Source of the DNA: Aliiroseovarius salicola
GTDB taxonomy: Bacteria; Pseudomonadota; Alphaproteobacteria; Rhodobacterales; Rhodobacteraceae
Direction of reading: 5' to 3'
Length of the DNA: 64,000 nt
Assembly: GCF_027891095.1 (NCBI RefSeq)
Contig: NZ_JAQIIO010000001.1
Coordinates: 474,501 to 538,500 of the forward strand
Part shown: one piece after another, positions 8,536-18,593 of the stretch
How the letters are laid out: every line of letters starts with the position of its first letter
Numbering within the stretch: the stretch's first letter is position 1
Notes under the pieces: generated by a model
What the model was told of the DNA's origin: nothing
Databases searched by the model: none
Seen by the model: the letters and a program-made list of their open reading frames with translations, nothing else
Position numbers and translations under genes: made by a program

Positions 8536-9533
8536 CCCGCGCGGCGCTGTTGCAGGCGTTTCTCGAGGAAAACGGATTGCAGGACGCCAAGCCCACCCCA
8601 CTCGCCGGTGATGCCTCTGCCCGACGATATTTCCGCCTTCTCCGCGCTGGCGTCCCATATGTGTTGATGGATGACCCGAGCGAGGCCATCCAGCCGCGTC
8701 AGGCCTTTATTGATATCGCCTCACACCTGCGCGCAATCGGACTATCCGCACCAGAGATCATTTCCCATGATCTCCCCAACGGGTTCATCTTGATGGAAGA
8801 TCTTGGCGACACCCTGTTTGCGCGTGAAATTGACACTCATCCAGCCTGCGAGAACAGGCTCTATTTCGCCGCAATCGACATATTTGACCCGCTACATGCG
8901 GCCCCTCCTCTTGCTGTGCCGCGATATGATGCGAAAACAATGGCTGCCGCCACCGATCTCGCCTTTCTGTGGTATCGAGAGACACCCACAACCAAACTCG
9001 ACCCCGACGCATTGCAGATCCAATCAGAGTTGAGGCGCGCGCTACAGGCTGTCGACATCCCTCCGGCGTTGTCCTTGCGGGATTATCACGCCGAAAACCT
9101 GATCTGGTTGCCAAACCGAACCGGTCACGCGCAGGTGGGACTTTTGGATTTTCAGGACGCGGTTCTGACCCATCCGATCTATGATCTGGTCTCGCTCACC
9201 CGTGACGCTCGACGGGATGTGTCCCCCGACGTGGCACAGGCCTGCCTGCAACGCTTTGCAGAGGCGCGAGGTGGCGACATTGAAGCTCTGACACATGCCG
9301 CAGCCGTGATCGCAGTGCAGCGCAATCTTCGCATTCTTGGGATCTTTGCCAGACTATCCCGAAAAATGGGGAAATTGAGCTATGTGGATCTCATCCCCCG
9401 GGTTTGGGCAATGCTGCTGAATGACCTTGAGCATCCTGAATTGACCGGCCTCCGCCGCGCACTCCTTTCGCGCCTGCCCGCACCAGACTCCGACTTTCTC
9501 AACCAACTGAGGACACCATGCCCGACGCGATAA
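8532..9533 (+). CDS. amgK: N-acetylmuramate/N-acetylglucosamine kinase AmgK
   Basis: Sugar kinase of the aminoglycoside-phosphotransferase fold that makes N-acetylmuramate 1-phosphate in the wall-recycling bypass to UDP-MurNAc, a route that skips the fosfomycin target MurA. Visible parts are the N-lobe (LAGDASARRYFRLLRAG, VLMDDP), the catalytic loop SLRDYHAENLIWLP (Asp then Asn) and the metal-binding LLDFQDAV. I chose ATG 8532, which overlaps the tsaE stop by four bases, over an upstream in-frame ATG within tsaE. At 333 residues it is normal, and the adjacent murU supplies the next step. Confidence 0.9.
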   Translation: MTRAALLQAFLEENGLQDAKPTPLAGDASARRYFRLLRAGVPYVLMDDPSEAIQPRQAFIDIASHLRAIGLSAPEIISHDLPNGFILMEDLGDTLFAREIDTHPACENRLYFAAIDIFDPLHAAPPLAVPRYDAKTMAAATDLAFLWYRETPTTKLDPDALQIQSELRRALQAVDIPPALSLRDYHAENLIWLPNRTGHAQVGLLDFQDAVLTHPIYDLVSLTRDARRDVSPDVAQACLQRFAEARGGDIEALTHAAAVIAVQRNLRILGIFARLSRKMGKLSYVDLIPRVWAMLLNDLEHPELTGLRRALLSRLPAPDSDFLNQLRTPCPTR

Positions 9534-10198
9534 TGATTTTTGCTGCCGGGCTCGGCACCCGCATGGGCCCTTTGACCGCAGATCGACCCAAGCCAATGAT
9601 CAAGGTCAACGACCGACCATTGATTGACCACGCCGTTGATCTGGCACGGGGGGCGGATCTGTCTCGGATTGTGGCAAATGTGCATTATCTTCCGGATCTG
9701 CTGATTGACCATCTGGCACCGCAAGGCGTGTTGATTTCTGACGAGCGCACCGAAATCCTTGAAACGGGGGGTGGGCTGCGAAAAGCGCTGCCATTGCTTG
9801 AAGCCAATCCCATCTTCACTCTGAATTCCGATGCAGTCTGGACCGGCCCCAACCCGATCAAAACCCTGAAGGCTGCATGGGATCCCGAGCGGATGGACGC
9901 GCTTCTTGTCCTTGTCCCCCGTAGCCGCGCCGTGGGATATACGCGCCCCGGCAATTTCCTGATCGGTCCTGACGGGCGCATTACGCCCGGTGACGGGCAT
10001 GTTTATACAGGACTGCAAATCATCCGAACCGATCATTTTGCGGCCCACAAAAAATCCGCTTTTTCCATGTGGGAGATCTGGAACAAAATGCTGGCAGATC
10101 AGCGTGTCTTTGGCCTGATCCATGAAGGCGGGTGGAGTGACGTTGGCCATCCAGAAGGTATTCCTCTTGCCGAAAATATGTTGAATGAAAATGTTTGA
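9518..10198 (+). CDS. murU: N-acetylmuramate 1-phosphate uridylyltransferase MurU
   Basis: Nucleotidyltransferase that converts MurNAc 1-phosphate and UTP to UDP-MurNAc, the partner of AmgK. The N-terminus carries the signature MIFAAGLGTRMGPLTADRPKPM (nucleotide-binding loop and Lys), followed by ETGGGLRKALP and NSDAVW, which supplies the metal-binding Asp. At 226 residues it has the short form of MurU, lacking the C-terminal acetyltransferase repeats of GlmU. It overlaps amgK by 16 bases and addB by 14, consistent with one transcript. Confidence 0.92.
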   Translation: MPDAIMIFAAGLGTRMGPLTADRPKPMIKVNDRPLIDHAVDLARGADLSRIVANVHYLPDLLIDHLAPQGVLISDERTEILETGGGLRKALPLLEANPIFTLNSDAVWTGPNPIKTLKAAWDPERMDALLVLVPRSRAVGYTRPGNFLIGPDGRITPGDGHVYTGLQIIRTDHFAAHKKSAFSMWEIWNKMLADQRVFGLIHEGGWSDVGHPEGIPLAENMLNENV

Positions 10199-13139
10199 GC
10201 ACACTGATAAACCGCGGCTTTTTGCGCTTCCTCCCGGTCTGGATTTTCCCAATGCCGTTGTGCAGGGTGTGCTGGAACGGGCTACTGGCATCCGACCGGA
10301 AGCGCTCGCGCAGGTCGAGATCTACGTCAACACCCAAAGGATGCAGCGGCGGATGCGCAGCTTGTTTGCCGATGGCGGCGCGCGTCTATTGCCACAGATT
10401 CGTGTGCTGGGTGAAATTGGTCAGGATCTGGCCACTAAAGATCTCCCCCCCGCCATTCCGCCCCTCCGGCGGCGATTGGAGCTGGCGCAGCTTGTCGCGA
10501 GGCTGATCGAAGCCGAACCAGACCTCGCACCGCGCAGTTCGATCTTTCCACTTGCCGACAGTCTTGCTGACTTGATGGATGAAATGCAGGGGGAGGGTGT
10601 ATCGCCAGAGACCCTGCGCAATCTGGATGTCGATGACCAATCTGGCCATTGGCAACGGGCATTGAGTTTTGTGTCGCTGGTTGAGCAGTTCCTTGGTGAC
10701 GCCGCAAAGACCAACCCAGACAAAGAAGGTCGACAGCGGCAGGTCATAGAGCGGCTGGTGACGCGCTGGGCCGACACACCACCAACCCACCCGGTGATCA
10801 TCGCGGGCTCCACCGGGTCGCGTGGGGCCACCGCCCATTTGATGCGGGCGGTCGCAAGATTGCCGCAAGGGGCGGTGATCCTACCAGGTTTTGATTGGGA
10901 CATGCCAAATACCGCCTGGGCTCAGCTGGAGGACGCACTTAGTGCTGAAGATCATCCGCAATACCGTTTTGCGGCATTGACCCGGGATCTGGGATTAACG
11001 CCAGAGGATATTCAGCTCTGGGCCGCTACGTCTGCCCCCAATCCGGCGCGTAACCGGTTGCTGTCACTTGCCCTGCGCCCCGCACCGGTTACCGATCAAT
11101 GGCAGATCGAAGGGCCGGTTTTTGAGGGCGTTCAGAACGCAACGCAGGGTGTGACGCTGGTTGAGGCAAAATCACCGCGCCAAGAGGCGCTGGCCATCGC
11201 ATTGATCCTGCGGGACGCGGCAGAGCGGCGAGAGCCAATTGCCCTTATCACCCCGGACCGGAACCTGACACGGCAGGTCACAGCCGCGCTGGATCGCTGG
11301 GGTATTGAACCCGATGACAGTGCCGGTCGCCCATTGGCGCTCTCAGCTCCCGGGCGCTTATTCCGTCACGTTGGGGATCTTTTCCTGCGTGAATTGACCA
11401 GTGATCACCTTCTGGCCATCCTCAAGCATCCGTTGACCCATAGCGGCAGCGCGCGGGGTGATCACCTGCGCTGGACTCGTGATCTGGAACTGGAAGTGCT
11501 CCGCCGTGGCCTTCCTTATCCCACCCCGGAGGCACTTAACCAATGGGCCTTGAAACGCGAAGGGGACGAGGCGCTTCAAACATGGGTAAGCTGGATCAAT
11601 GAGACCCTGTTTCAGCCCAACTTCTCCGAAACCAAGGATCTTGAGACCTGGGTTGATCAACATGTCACCCTGACCGAAATCGTCGCTCGCGGACCGGAAA
11701 ACTCCGACCAAAGCGAGCTTTGGAACAAACCTGCTGGGCGCGAAGCCCTGCGCAAAATCACCGAGCTTCAGAATGAGGCCCCGTTCGGTGGAGAGATGAG
11801 CGCACAGGACTATATGAGCCTGTTTTCCGCCATTCTCAATCAGGGTGAAGTGCGTGATCCAAACACACCCCATAAAGGCATCATGTTCTGGGGGACGCTA
11901 GAGGCACGTGTGCAAGGAACCGAAACCGTTATTCTCGCAGGGTTGAATGAGGGAAGCTGGCCAGAAGCCCCCAAGCCCGACCCATGGATGAACCGGAAAA
12001 TGCGCCAGCAGGCGGGGCTTTTGCTGCCTGAACGTCGCATTGGCCTGTCTGCACATGACTTTCAGCAAGCCGCCGCCGCCAAACGCGTTATCCTGACACG
12101 CGCCGCACGCAACGATGAAAGCGAAACGGTACCCTCGCGCTGGATCAATCGATTGGTGAACCTATTGGGGGGGATGTCGTCCGATGGATCTGAAGCGCTC
12201 GGCGCGATGCGTCAGAGAGGCGAAACGTGGTTGAGCTGGGCAGAGCAGCTTGAAGCTATTTCAGTGTCTGTTCCTGCAGAAAATCGCCCCTCTCCTCGTC
12301 CACCCGTAACGTCACGCCCAACGCGTCTCTCTGTCACACGGATTTCCAAGCTGATCCGGGACCCTTATGCAATTTATGCCGAGCAGGTTCTAAAACTGCG
12401 CCCGCTTCGCCCCCTTCATCAACCACCAGACGCCCCCCTGCGCGGAACGGTGTTGCACCAGGTGCTTGAGGACTTTGTCACCCAAAGACCGGATGAGGAA
12501 ACCTCCGATGCTGCAAAAGCTCGACTTCTGGAGGTTGCAGATGACGTTCTGAACCGAGAAGCCCCTTGGCCAGCAACGCGCGCCCTGTGGAAAGCAAAGC
12601 TTGAGCGTGTGGCCGACTGGTTTATCGATGAAGAGGCAAAAAGAAGGGACTATTCCAGAACAATCGCTACCGAAGTCCGTGGTCAACTTAAACTGGATGA
12701 CCTCGGATTTACCCTGACTGGCACGGCGGACAGGATCGATCAGGACCATGATGGACGGCTGTGGATCTATGACTACAAGACCGGCAGCCCCCCGAGTGAA
12801 AAAGCGCAGCGGCATTTCGACAAACAATTGTTGCTCGAAGCTGTGATCGCAAAGGCAGGTGGGTTTGAAAAGCTGCCGGACAGCGATGTGGGGCATGTAG
12901 CTTATATCGGTCTGGGGGCCCAGCCCGTATGTATCAACATTCCGCTCAGCCCACCAGAAATCGACCAGATCAAGGATGAGCTTTCGGATCTGATCAGCGC
13001 CTATCACAGGCCAGAACAGGGGTATCTTTCCCGACGTGCCGTGCAGGAACAGAGGTTTGAGGGAGACTATGACCATCTGGCAAGATTCGGAGAATGGGAC
13101 GACAGCCAGCCCGGAAATGATGTGGAGGTTGGGCAATGA
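10185..13139 (+). CDS. addB: Double-strand break repair protein AddB
   Basis: Second subunit of the AddAB helicase-nuclease that resects double-strand breaks to Chi-like sites for RecA. The 984-residue protein matches the alphaproteobacterial AddB form. The inactive-helicase-like core contains IIAGSTGSRGATAHLMRA and VILAGLNEGSWPE, and the C-terminal PD-(D/E)XK nuclease shows GTADRID...WIYDYKTG. Starts at 10185 and 10191 are both possible. Its stop overlaps the addA start (ATGA), as expected for subunits made in equal amounts. Confidence 0.95.
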   Translation: MKMFEHTDKPRLFALPPGLDFPNAVVQGVLERATGIRPEALAQVEIYVNTQRMQRRMRSLFADGGARLLPQIRVLGEIGQDLATKDLPPAIPPLRRRLELAQLVARLIEAEPDLAPRSSIFPLADSLADLMDEMQGEGVSPETLRNLDVDDQSGHWQRALSFVSLVEQFLGDAAKTNPDKEGRQRQVIERLVTRWADTPPTHPVIIAGSTGSRGATAHLMRAVARLPQGAVILPGFDWDMPNTAWAQLEDALSAEDHPQYRFAALTRDLGLTPEDIQLWAATSAPNPARNRLLSLALRPAPVTDQWQIEGPVFEGVQNATQGVTLVEAKSPRQEALAIALILRDAAERREPIALITPDRNLTRQVTAALDRWGIEPDDSAGRPLALSAPGRLFRHVGDLFLRELTSDHLLAILKHPLTHSGSARGDHLRWTRDLELEVLRRGLPYPTPEALNQWALKREGDEALQTWVSWINETLFQPNFSETKDLETWVDQHVTLTEIVARGPENSDQSELWNKPAGREALRKITELQNEAPFGGEMSAQDYMSLFSAILNQGEVRDPNTPHKGIMFWGTLEARVQGTETVILAGLNEGSWPEAPKPDPWMNRKMRQQAGLLLPERRIGLSAHDFQQAAAAKRVILTRAARNDESETVPSRWINRLVNLLGGMSSDGSEALGAMRQRGETWLSWAEQLEAISVSVPAENRPSPRPPVTSRPTRLSVTRISKLIRDPYAIYAEQVLKLRPLRPLHQPPDAPLRGTVLHQVLEDFVTQRPDEETSDAAKARLLEVADDVLNREAPWPATRALWKAKLERVADWFIDEEAKRRDYSRTIATEVRGQLKLDDLGFTLTGTADRIDQDHDGRLWIYDYKTGSPPSEKAQRHFDKQLLLEAVIAKAGGFEKLPDSDVGHVAYIGLGAQPVCINIPLSPPEIDQIKDELSDLISAYHRPEQGYLSRRAVQEQRFEGDYDHLARFGEWDDSQPGNDVEVGQ

Positions 13140-16100
13140 GGTTTGACGATGCCACCCAGCGCCAAATTGACGCCGCCGATCCCGCCAGCTCGACCTGGTT
13201 GTCCGCCAATGCCGGATCGGGCAAAACGCGGGTATTGACCGACCGCGTGGCCCGGCTTTTGCTGGACGGGGTCAGCCCGCAGAACATCCTATGCCTGACC
13301 TATACCAAAGCCGCCGCAAGCGAGATGCAGAACCGTTTGTTCCAACGTCTGGGCGAATGGGCAATGAAAGATGATGTGGCGCTAAATCAGGCTCTGATCC
13401 AGCTTGGAATTCCCACTCCAGCCATCGATCTGCGACAGGCACGGCGCCTGTTTGCCCGTGCAATCGAAACGCCGGGCGGTTTGAAAATTCAGACCATCCA
13501 CGCCTATTGCGCCGGGCTGTTGCGCAAGTTCCCGATGGAAGCGGGGATCTCACCGCAATTTACCGAAATGGACGACCGGGCGGCAAAGTTGTTGCGGACT
13601 GAGATCGTAGATCAACTCGCTCTTGCGCATCCCGAGTTGGTTGCTGATCTCGCACGGTATTATACGGCTGAGGATTTCGACGGGTTGACCGCAGATATCG
13701 CCAAGAACCGTCAACATTTCTTAACGGAGACATCCGATCAAGAGATCCGAAAATGGTTCGATCTCCCCGCCACGATTACAGAGGAGCAGGTAATCGCACG
13801 CGCGTTTGGCCCCGGTGATCCGACCCTGATCAATCGACTGCGTGATGCGCTGCCCAGGGGCACAAAAAACGACAATACGGCTCTGAACCGGCTGAATATG
13901 GTGCAAACGGATCGGATGGATCTTCGAGACCTCAAGATTTGCGAGACTGTATTCCTCGCAGGTGAAAAGACGAAAACGCCCTTTGGCCCGAAGACAAACA
14001 GTTTTCCACAATCGGCACAGCTGCGTAAAGAAGAACTTGTAGATCTGATGCCTCAGCTAAACGGGCTGTACGAACGGGTCGCCGATGCGCGCGCCTTGCG
14101 GGCCGGGCTATCCACTGCACAGAAAACCGCAGCACTTTATGCTTTTGCGCGGAAATTCGTCACTCACTATGAGCAGGAAAAGCAAAACCGTGGTTGGCTG
14201 GATTTCGACGATCTTATTTCCAAGGCGGGCGACCTTCTGACCGACCCGGCGGTGGCCGCCTGGGTTCTATATCGCCTTGATGGTGGGATTGACCATATTC
14301 TGGTCGACGAAGCCCAGGATACCAGCCCCGCGCAATGGCGCGTGATCGACAACCTGTCGCGGGAGTTTACCAGCGGGTTGGGCGCCCGAGATGATATAAA
14401 CCGGACGATTTTTGTCGTCGGTGATCCGAAACAGTCGATCTACTCGTTTCAAGGGGCCAAACCTGACGAGTTTGAACATATGCGCGATAGTTTCCAAGAG
14501 AAGCTCGCGCAGATTGACAAGCCGTTTCAGAACCTGCCGATGGAATATTCCTTCCGCTCGTCCCCCGCTGTATTGGAGTTTGTAGATCACGCGCTTCATG
14601 ATCAGGGAGGGCTCGGGGATGCGTTCAAACACCGGGCGTTTTTCCCGAAGCCCGGCCGGGTTGACCTGTGGCCAGTGATTGATCCGGTAAAGTTTGAAGA
14701 GGATCGCGACTGGTTCGATCCGATTGACAAGCTGGGGGAAGAAGATCACCGCGTACAACTCGCAAGACAGGTTGCGCAAGAGATCAAGAGGATTATTGCA
14801 ACAGAGACTATTCCATCAGAAAACGGTGAAACACGCCCAGCCCATGCCGGTGATTTTCTGGTCCTGCTACGCAAGCGAAGCGAGCTGTTTCACGAGATCA
14901 TTCGGGCGTGCAAGCAGGAGGGTCTTCCGATTGCCGGGGCGGACCGGCTGCGCATTGGCGGTGAGTTGGCGGTCAAGGATCTGTCGGCCCTTCTGGCGTT
15001 TCTTGCGACACCTGAAGACGATCTTTCGCTGGCATCCGTCCTGCGCTCGCCGCTGGTGGGATTATCCGAAGACGCGTTATTCCGCCTTGCACATCCACGC
15101 GGCAAGAACACTTATCTTTGGCGCGCCTTGCGGGATCAGGAAGACGCCTATTCCCAGATTGTCGCCATGCTGACCGAACTCAGGAATGACGCGGATTTTC
15201 TGCGGCCATATGAATTGATTGAGCGGGTGCTGACGCGGTTTGACGGACGGCGCAAATTGCTGGCACGCCTTGGTCAAGAAGCTGAGGATGGCATCGACGC
15301 GCTGCTGGCTCAGGCGCTGGCATATGAGCGGCTGGAAACACCCAGTCTGACGGGTTTCGTCAATTGGTTGGCCGCTGAAGAGGTCACGATCAAGCGGCAG
15401 ATGGACATGGTGGGTCAGCAGATCCGGGTCATGACGGTGCATGGCTCCAAGGGGCTGGAGGCACCCGTTGTGATCATGCCTGATATGGCGCGCAACCAGA
15501 CTCGCAATCGCGACGAGCTGGTTGATCTGGAAAACGGGCACGCGATCTGGAAATCCGCCAGCGGAGACATGACACCAGAGGCGAGGGCGGCACTTGACCG
15601 GGACAAGCTGGCGCAGGACGAAGAAGCCACACGACTTCTTTACGTTGCCATGACCCGCGCCGAACAATGGCTGATTTTGGCGGCCGCCGGAACCATCGGC
15701 AAGGGTGCCTCTGAATGGTACAACATTGCCACTGAAGCGATGGAGCGCGCAGGTGGGGTAATTGTTGAAGAGGGTGATCGTTCATTCCGCAGGTATGAGC
15801 TAGGGGATTGGCCAACTGATGGCATTTCGACTGAGTTAGGGACTGGTTTGCCCTCGCCTATAGTCGCGCTACCGGACTGGAGCACCAGCCGCGCCAGCCT
15901 GCCAGAGGCACCATCGAGCACCGTATCACCGTCAGACCTGGGCGGGGCAAAAGCACTGTTCCAGCCGGGGCAAGAGGAATTTGATGAAGAGGCTGCATTG
16001 CGACGCGGGCGACAAATCCATCTGTTGTTGGAATATTTGCCCGGCCACCCCTCATCGCAATGGGCGGAACACGCGCGATTGCTTTTGTCTGAGGGGGCAG

Positions 16101-16519
16101 ATGCAGCAGGTTCCGATGAGATCAATGAGATATTGAATGAGGCCCAGCAGGTTCTGAGCGCTGAAGCGCTTTCTCATGTTTTTGCCCCTGACACACTGGC
16201 CGAAGTCGGTCTCACCGCTCCTTTGCCAGATTATGGAAGAATTCTCAGTGGCATTGTCGACCGGCTGATCATTGAAGAAAACACCGTCACGGTGGTGGAT
16301 TTCAAAACCAACCGTATTGTTCCCAAGAGCGCCGATGCCACACCCGAAGGCATTTTGCGGCAAATGGCGGCCTATCGGGTGGCGTTGATGCAAATCTACC
16401 CGGATCACCAGATTGAAGCGGCAATTCTGTGGACCGCTCACGCAAAACTGATGCCGCTTGGCCCTTCGCTGCTAGATGATGCCTATCGCCGCCTTGACGT
16501 TGGCGAAGTGGCTACATAG
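13136..16519 (+). CDS. addA: Helicase-nuclease subunit AddA
   Basis: UvrD-like helicase and nuclease subunit of AddAB. At 1127 residues it contains Walker [15 protein letters not shown] near residue 23, motif Ia [11 protein letters not shown], the [12 protein letters not shown] Walker B (about 386), motif [18 protein letters not shown], motif [16 protein letters not shown] and motif [15 protein letters not shown]. The C-terminal nuclease motif is VVDFKTNR. The start is preceded by ggagg and overlaps addB. The order addB-addA followed by trxA is typical of this bacterial class. Confidence 0.96.
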   Translation: MRFDDATQRQIDAADPASSTWLSANAGSGKTRVLTDRVARLLLDGVSPQNILCLTYTKAAASEMQNRLFQRLGEWAMKDDVALNQALIQLGIPTPAIDLRQARRLFARAIETPGGLKIQTIHAYCAGLLRKFPMEAGISPQFTEMDDRAAKLLRTEIVDQLALAHPELVADLARYYTAEDFDGLTADIAKNRQHFLTETSDQEIRKWFDLPATITEEQVIARAFGPGDPTLINRLRDALPRGTKNDNTALNRLNMVQTDRMDLRDLKICETVFLAGEKTKTPFGPKTNSFPQSAQLRKEELVDLMPQLNGLYERVADARALRAGLSTAQKTAALYAFARKFVTHYEQEKQNRGWLDFDDLISKAGDLLTDPAVAAWVLYRLDGGIDHILVDEAQDTSPAQWRVIDNLSREFTSGLGARDDINRTIFVVGDPKQSIYSFQGAKPDEFEHMRDSFQEKLAQIDKPFQNLPMEYSFRSSPAVLEFVDHALHDQGGLGDAFKHRAFFPKPGRVDLWPVIDPVKFEEDRDWFDPIDKLGEEDHRVQLARQVAQEIKRIIATETIPSENGETRPAHAGDFLVLLRKRSELFHEIIRACKQEGLPIAGADRLRIGGELAVKDLSALLAFLATPEDDLSLASVLRSPLVGLSEDALFRLAHPRGKNTYLWRALRDQEDAYSQIVAMLTELRNDADFLRPYELIERVLTRFDGRRKLLARLGQEAEDGIDALLAQALAYERLETPSLTGFVNWLAAEEVTIKRQMDMVGQQIRVMTVHGSKGLEAPVVIMPDMARNQTRNRDELVDLENGHAIWKSASGDMTPEARAALDRDKLAQDEEATRLLYVAMTRAEQWLILAAAGTIGKGASEWYNIATEAMERAGGVIVEEGDRSFRRYELGDWPTDGISTELGTGLPSPIVALPDWSTSRASLPEAPSSTVSPSDLGGAKALFQPGQEEFDEEAALRRGRQIHLLLEYLPGHPSSQWAEHARLLLSEGADAAGSDEINEILNEAQQVLSAEALSHVFAPDTLAEVGLTAPLPDYGRILSGIVDRLIIEENTVTVVDFKTNRIVPKSADATPEGILRQMAAYRVALMQIYPDHQIEAAILWTAHAKLMPLGPSLLDDAYRRLDVGEVAT

Positions 16520-16554
16520 GTTCAGGGCCAACTCGCAAATTCAGGAGAACTCTC

Positions 16555-16875
16555 ATGGCTACTGTCGCCGTCACCGACGCCACTTTCGATGCCGAAGTGC
16601 GCAATTCCGATATTCCGGTTGTTGTGGATTTCTGGGCCGAGTGGTGTGGCCCCTGTAAACAGATCGGCCCGGCGCTGGAAGAGCTTGCAGTTGCTTACGA
16701 GGGCAAGATCAAGATCGCCAAGGTAAATGTGGACGAAAACCCGAATTCGCCGGCCCAACTGGGTGTACGCGGCATTCCGGCACTGTTCCTGTTCAAAGAC
16801 GGTCAGGTTGTGTCGAACAAAGTAGGAGCAGCGCCCAAGGCTGCGCTGCAATCCTGGATCGACGAAAGCATCTGA
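16555..16875 (+). CDS. trxA: Thioredoxin TrxA
   Basis: Small cytoplasmic disulfide reductase of 106 residues with the canonical active site WCGPCK (about residues 30-35) and the cis-proline segment [11 protein letters not shown]. It keeps enzymes such as ribonucleotide reductase reduced. It follows addA after 35 bases with ggag before the ATG, and a strong terminator follows immediately, so it closes the tsaE-addA unit, although such a gene often also has its own promoter. Confidence 0.96.
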   Translation: MATVAVTDATFDAEVRNSDIPVVVDFWAEWCGPCKQIGPALEELAVAYEGKIKIAKVNVDENPNSPAQLGVRGIPALFLFKDGQVVSNKVGAAPKAALQSWIDESI

Positions 16876-16892
16876 TCCGGGCACGACCCAAC

Positions 16893-16925
16893 AAAAAGCC
16901 CCGCAATTTGCGGGGCTTTTTTATT
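16893..16925 (+). terminator. Rho-independent terminator after trxA
   Basis: A G+C-rich hairpin, AAAAGCCCCGCAA paired with TTGCGGGGCTTTT, followed by a T run, 18 bases after the trxA stop. The arms are flanked by A and T runs, so it could also serve the opposite strand. Confidence 0.9.
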
Positions 16926-16999
16926 TCAACTGCGGCTTTCCTTTTGATCCATGACCCATAGGGCTGCGTGTCGCCTCATTCATGAGGGCAGTCACGTCA

Positions 17000-17263
17000 C
17001 TATGTCCCGTTTTCCGAGTGCCCCTCGGCTTCGTCGATCTTGGCGCGGAACCAGCGCCCGGTGATCCAGGCGGCGGGCACCCCAAGAACCATACCGATCA
17101 AAATTGAAGGGATCGGAGGAATTGTCACCGGCCATCCGGCCGATTCACCAATCAGGCTGGCAAAAAAGACATTGGTTGCCACCGCGCCGGCCATGAACGG
17201 GTAGCTCACCAAAGCCAGAGCCCAGACGGGCCACCGGCCATCGGGTTTCTGATCTTCAGTCAT
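17000..17263 (-). CDS. Small two-helix membrane protein in NO cluster, unknown
   Basis: An 87-residue protein, MTEDQKPDGRWPVWAL onward, with two predicted membrane helices (about residues 12-36 and 48-68) and a charged C-terminal tail. I know no named domain for it. It directly follows the small gene at 17266 (two bases apart), and the pair lies behind an Fnr/Dnr-type box facing the dnr gene. I chose the ATG at 17263; the longer upstream frame lies entirely within the neighbouring gene. A link to nitric oxide or respiratory metabolism is inferred only from position. Confidence 0.7.
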   Translation of the reverse strand: MTEDQKPDGRWPVWALALVSYPFMAGAVATNVFFASLIGESAGWPVTIPPIPSILIGMVLGVPAAWITGRWFRAKIDEAEGHSENGT

Positions 17264-17265
17264 GA

Positions 17266-17475
17266 TCAACTCTCGCGTTTGCGAAAGATCGAACGGTGGA
17301 CAGCATAGAGCGACAGGACCATTGCAATGACCGCAACAGCCAGCCAAAGGGTTGCCCCACCGACCGCATGGGAATGACCGTCAATCACGGCTTCACGCAA
17401 TGGGGTCTTGTCGTGGTGAGCAAAGGCCGGACCAGCCAGCACCATTAGAATCAGTGTTGATCGCGCATATTTCAT
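17266..17475 (-). CDS. Small exported His-rich membrane protein in NO cluster, unknown
   Basis: A 69-residue protein starting MKYARSTLILMVLAGPAFAHHDK: a signal peptide with cleavage expected after AFA, a short periplasmic stretch rich in His (HHDK, DGHSHAVGG) and one C-terminal membrane helix ending in basic residues. Such His-rich stretches can bind metal, but this is not shown. I chose ATG 17475 because it creates the signal peptide; the upstream extension covers the promoter region. It is the first gene of a two-gene unit 55 bases downstream of the TTGAT-N4-GTCAA box. Confidence 0.72.
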   Translation of the reverse strand: MKYARSTLILMVLAGPAFAHHDKTPLREAVIDGHSHAVGGATLWLAVAVIAMVLSLYAVHRSIFRKRES

Positions 17476-17530
17476 GACATTTCTCCATCGTATGACGTGT
17501 GCAGAATAAAGGACCGGCGGCGGCAGGGGC

Positions 17531-17544
17531 TTGATCTTCGTCAA
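17531..17544. promoter_or_regulatory. Fnr/Dnr-type operator between small NO-cluster genes and dnr
   Basis: TTGATCTTCGTCAA fits the Fnr/Dnr/NnrR half-site pair TTGA(T/C)-N4-(A/G)TCAA. It lies 55 bases upstream of the gene starting at 17475 and about 73 before the dnr start, so it could activate the small membrane-protein pair, dnr itself, or both. Confidence 0.65.
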
Positions 17545-17617
17545 AGCGGGGAAATTAAGGTAACGTGTATTGAATTCACGGTGAACCGTTCCGACCCAAC
17601 TGCCAGGAGGCAAGTAT

Positions 17618-18328
17618 TTGCTCACCCAAGCTGAACTCAAAATGACCAAGCGATCCGTTCTGTTCGCGAATGTACCTGACGAGATGTTGCAGGGGCTTTT
17701 GAAAAAATGCCACAAGACAACTTGTCCCAGGGGTAACACTTTGTTTGTGCAAGGCGACCCCGCGAACTACATGTATGTGGTTCTGAAAGGCTGCGTGAAA
17801 CTGACCCGGATCACACCGGGCGGGGATGAGATTGTCGTGGCAGTCTATCCCGAAGGCAACAGCTTTGGCGAAGCCATCGCCCTGAAGGGTGGGAAATACC
17901 CGGTCACAGTCGAAGCCGTGCAAGACAGCATCCTGTTGCAGGTGGAAACGCGCATCGTGTTCGAGACCCTGCGCACCGAACCTGAACTCGCGGTTGCGAT
18001 GCTGAGTTCGACTTTCAGTCACCTACATGAACTGGTGATGGAAATCGAAAACCTGAAGGCCCTGACCGGCGCGCAGCGTCTGGCCACATTCCTGATCTCT
18101 CTGGCGCCGGTAGAAGAGGGGCCATGCTCATTTGTACTGCCCTACGACAAAATTCTGATCGCGAAACGGCTTGGTATGAAACCAGAAAGCCTCTCGCGTT
18201 CCTTTGCCAATCTGCGCGCCCATGGGGTTGAAGTGCAGCGCGAAGCGGTGCGGGTGAATGAAATCGCACAGTTGAAGACATTTGTGTCGGATGACGAAGG
18301 GATGCCGGTCCGCGGTCGCAGATCTTGA
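17618..18328 (+). CDS. dnr: Crp/Fnr-family regulator, Dnr/NnrR type
   Basis: A 236-residue transcription factor likely to sense nitric oxide and activate the nor genes. A cyclic-nucleotide-like sensor domain covers residues 20-130 (GNTLFVQGDPANYMYVVLKG, EGNSFGEAIALKGG), then a dimer helix, then a winged helix with LIAKRLGMKPESLSRSFANL as recognition region. It lacks the N-terminal cysteine cluster of true Fnr; Cys31, Cys36 and Cys58 are present. The start is TTG at 17618 because AGGAGG lies eight bases upstream; ATG 17642 is the alternative. It converges on norF with a nine-base gap. Confidence 0.86.
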   Translation: MLTQAELKMTKRSVLFANVPDEMLQGLLKKCHKTTCPRGNTLFVQGDPANYMYVVLKGCVKLTRITPGGDEIVVAVYPEGNSFGEAIALKGGKYPVTVEAVQDSILLQVETRIVFETLRTEPELAVAMLSSTFSHLHELVMEIENLKALTGAQRLATFLISLAPVEEGPCSFVLPYDKILIAKRLGMKPESLSRSFANLRAHGVEVQREAVRVNEIAQLKTFVSDDEGMPVRGRRS

Positions 18329-18337
18329 TGACCGCTT

Positions 18338-18592
18338 CTATCCTGCGAGATAAAGACCCAATCCTGTCAGCAGAAAAACAACCAGAAATGCGTTGAAGCC
18401 TCGCTGCCACATCGGCGCGAGGCGCAGGCCAAGGTAATCCATAAGAATCACCCGCGCCTTTAAGCCTGCCAGCAACAGAACCAGTGCGACGAATCCCATT
18501 CCTGCCTGCGGGCGCAATTCGGTCAGAAGGGTGGTCCCTATCGACAAGGCCAAAAGGGTCAGGAAAGCACGGGTGAGGGCAGATTGGGTCAT
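18338..18592 (-). CDS. norF: NorF-like small membrane subunit
   Basis: An 84-residue hydrophobic protein with about three membrane helices, resembling NorF and the cytochrome oxidase subunit IV family. NorF is needed for full nitric oxide reductase activity in Paracoccus but is not part of the purified enzyme. It is the last gene of norCBQDEF, one base after norE, and the pairing with the subunit III-like NorE is what identifies it; sequence alone would be weak for so small a protein. Confidence 0.75.
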   Translation of the reverse strand: MTQSALTRAFLTLLALSIGTTLLTELRPQAGMGFVALVLLLAGLKARVILMDYLGLRLAPMWQRGFNAFLVVFLLTGLGLYLAG

Positions 18593-18593
18593 G

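Noticed and set aside
17598-17641. ATG 17642 as start of dnr
   Set aside because: AGGAGG is placed eight bases before the TTG at 17618, while the ATG lacks a site; TTG preferred.
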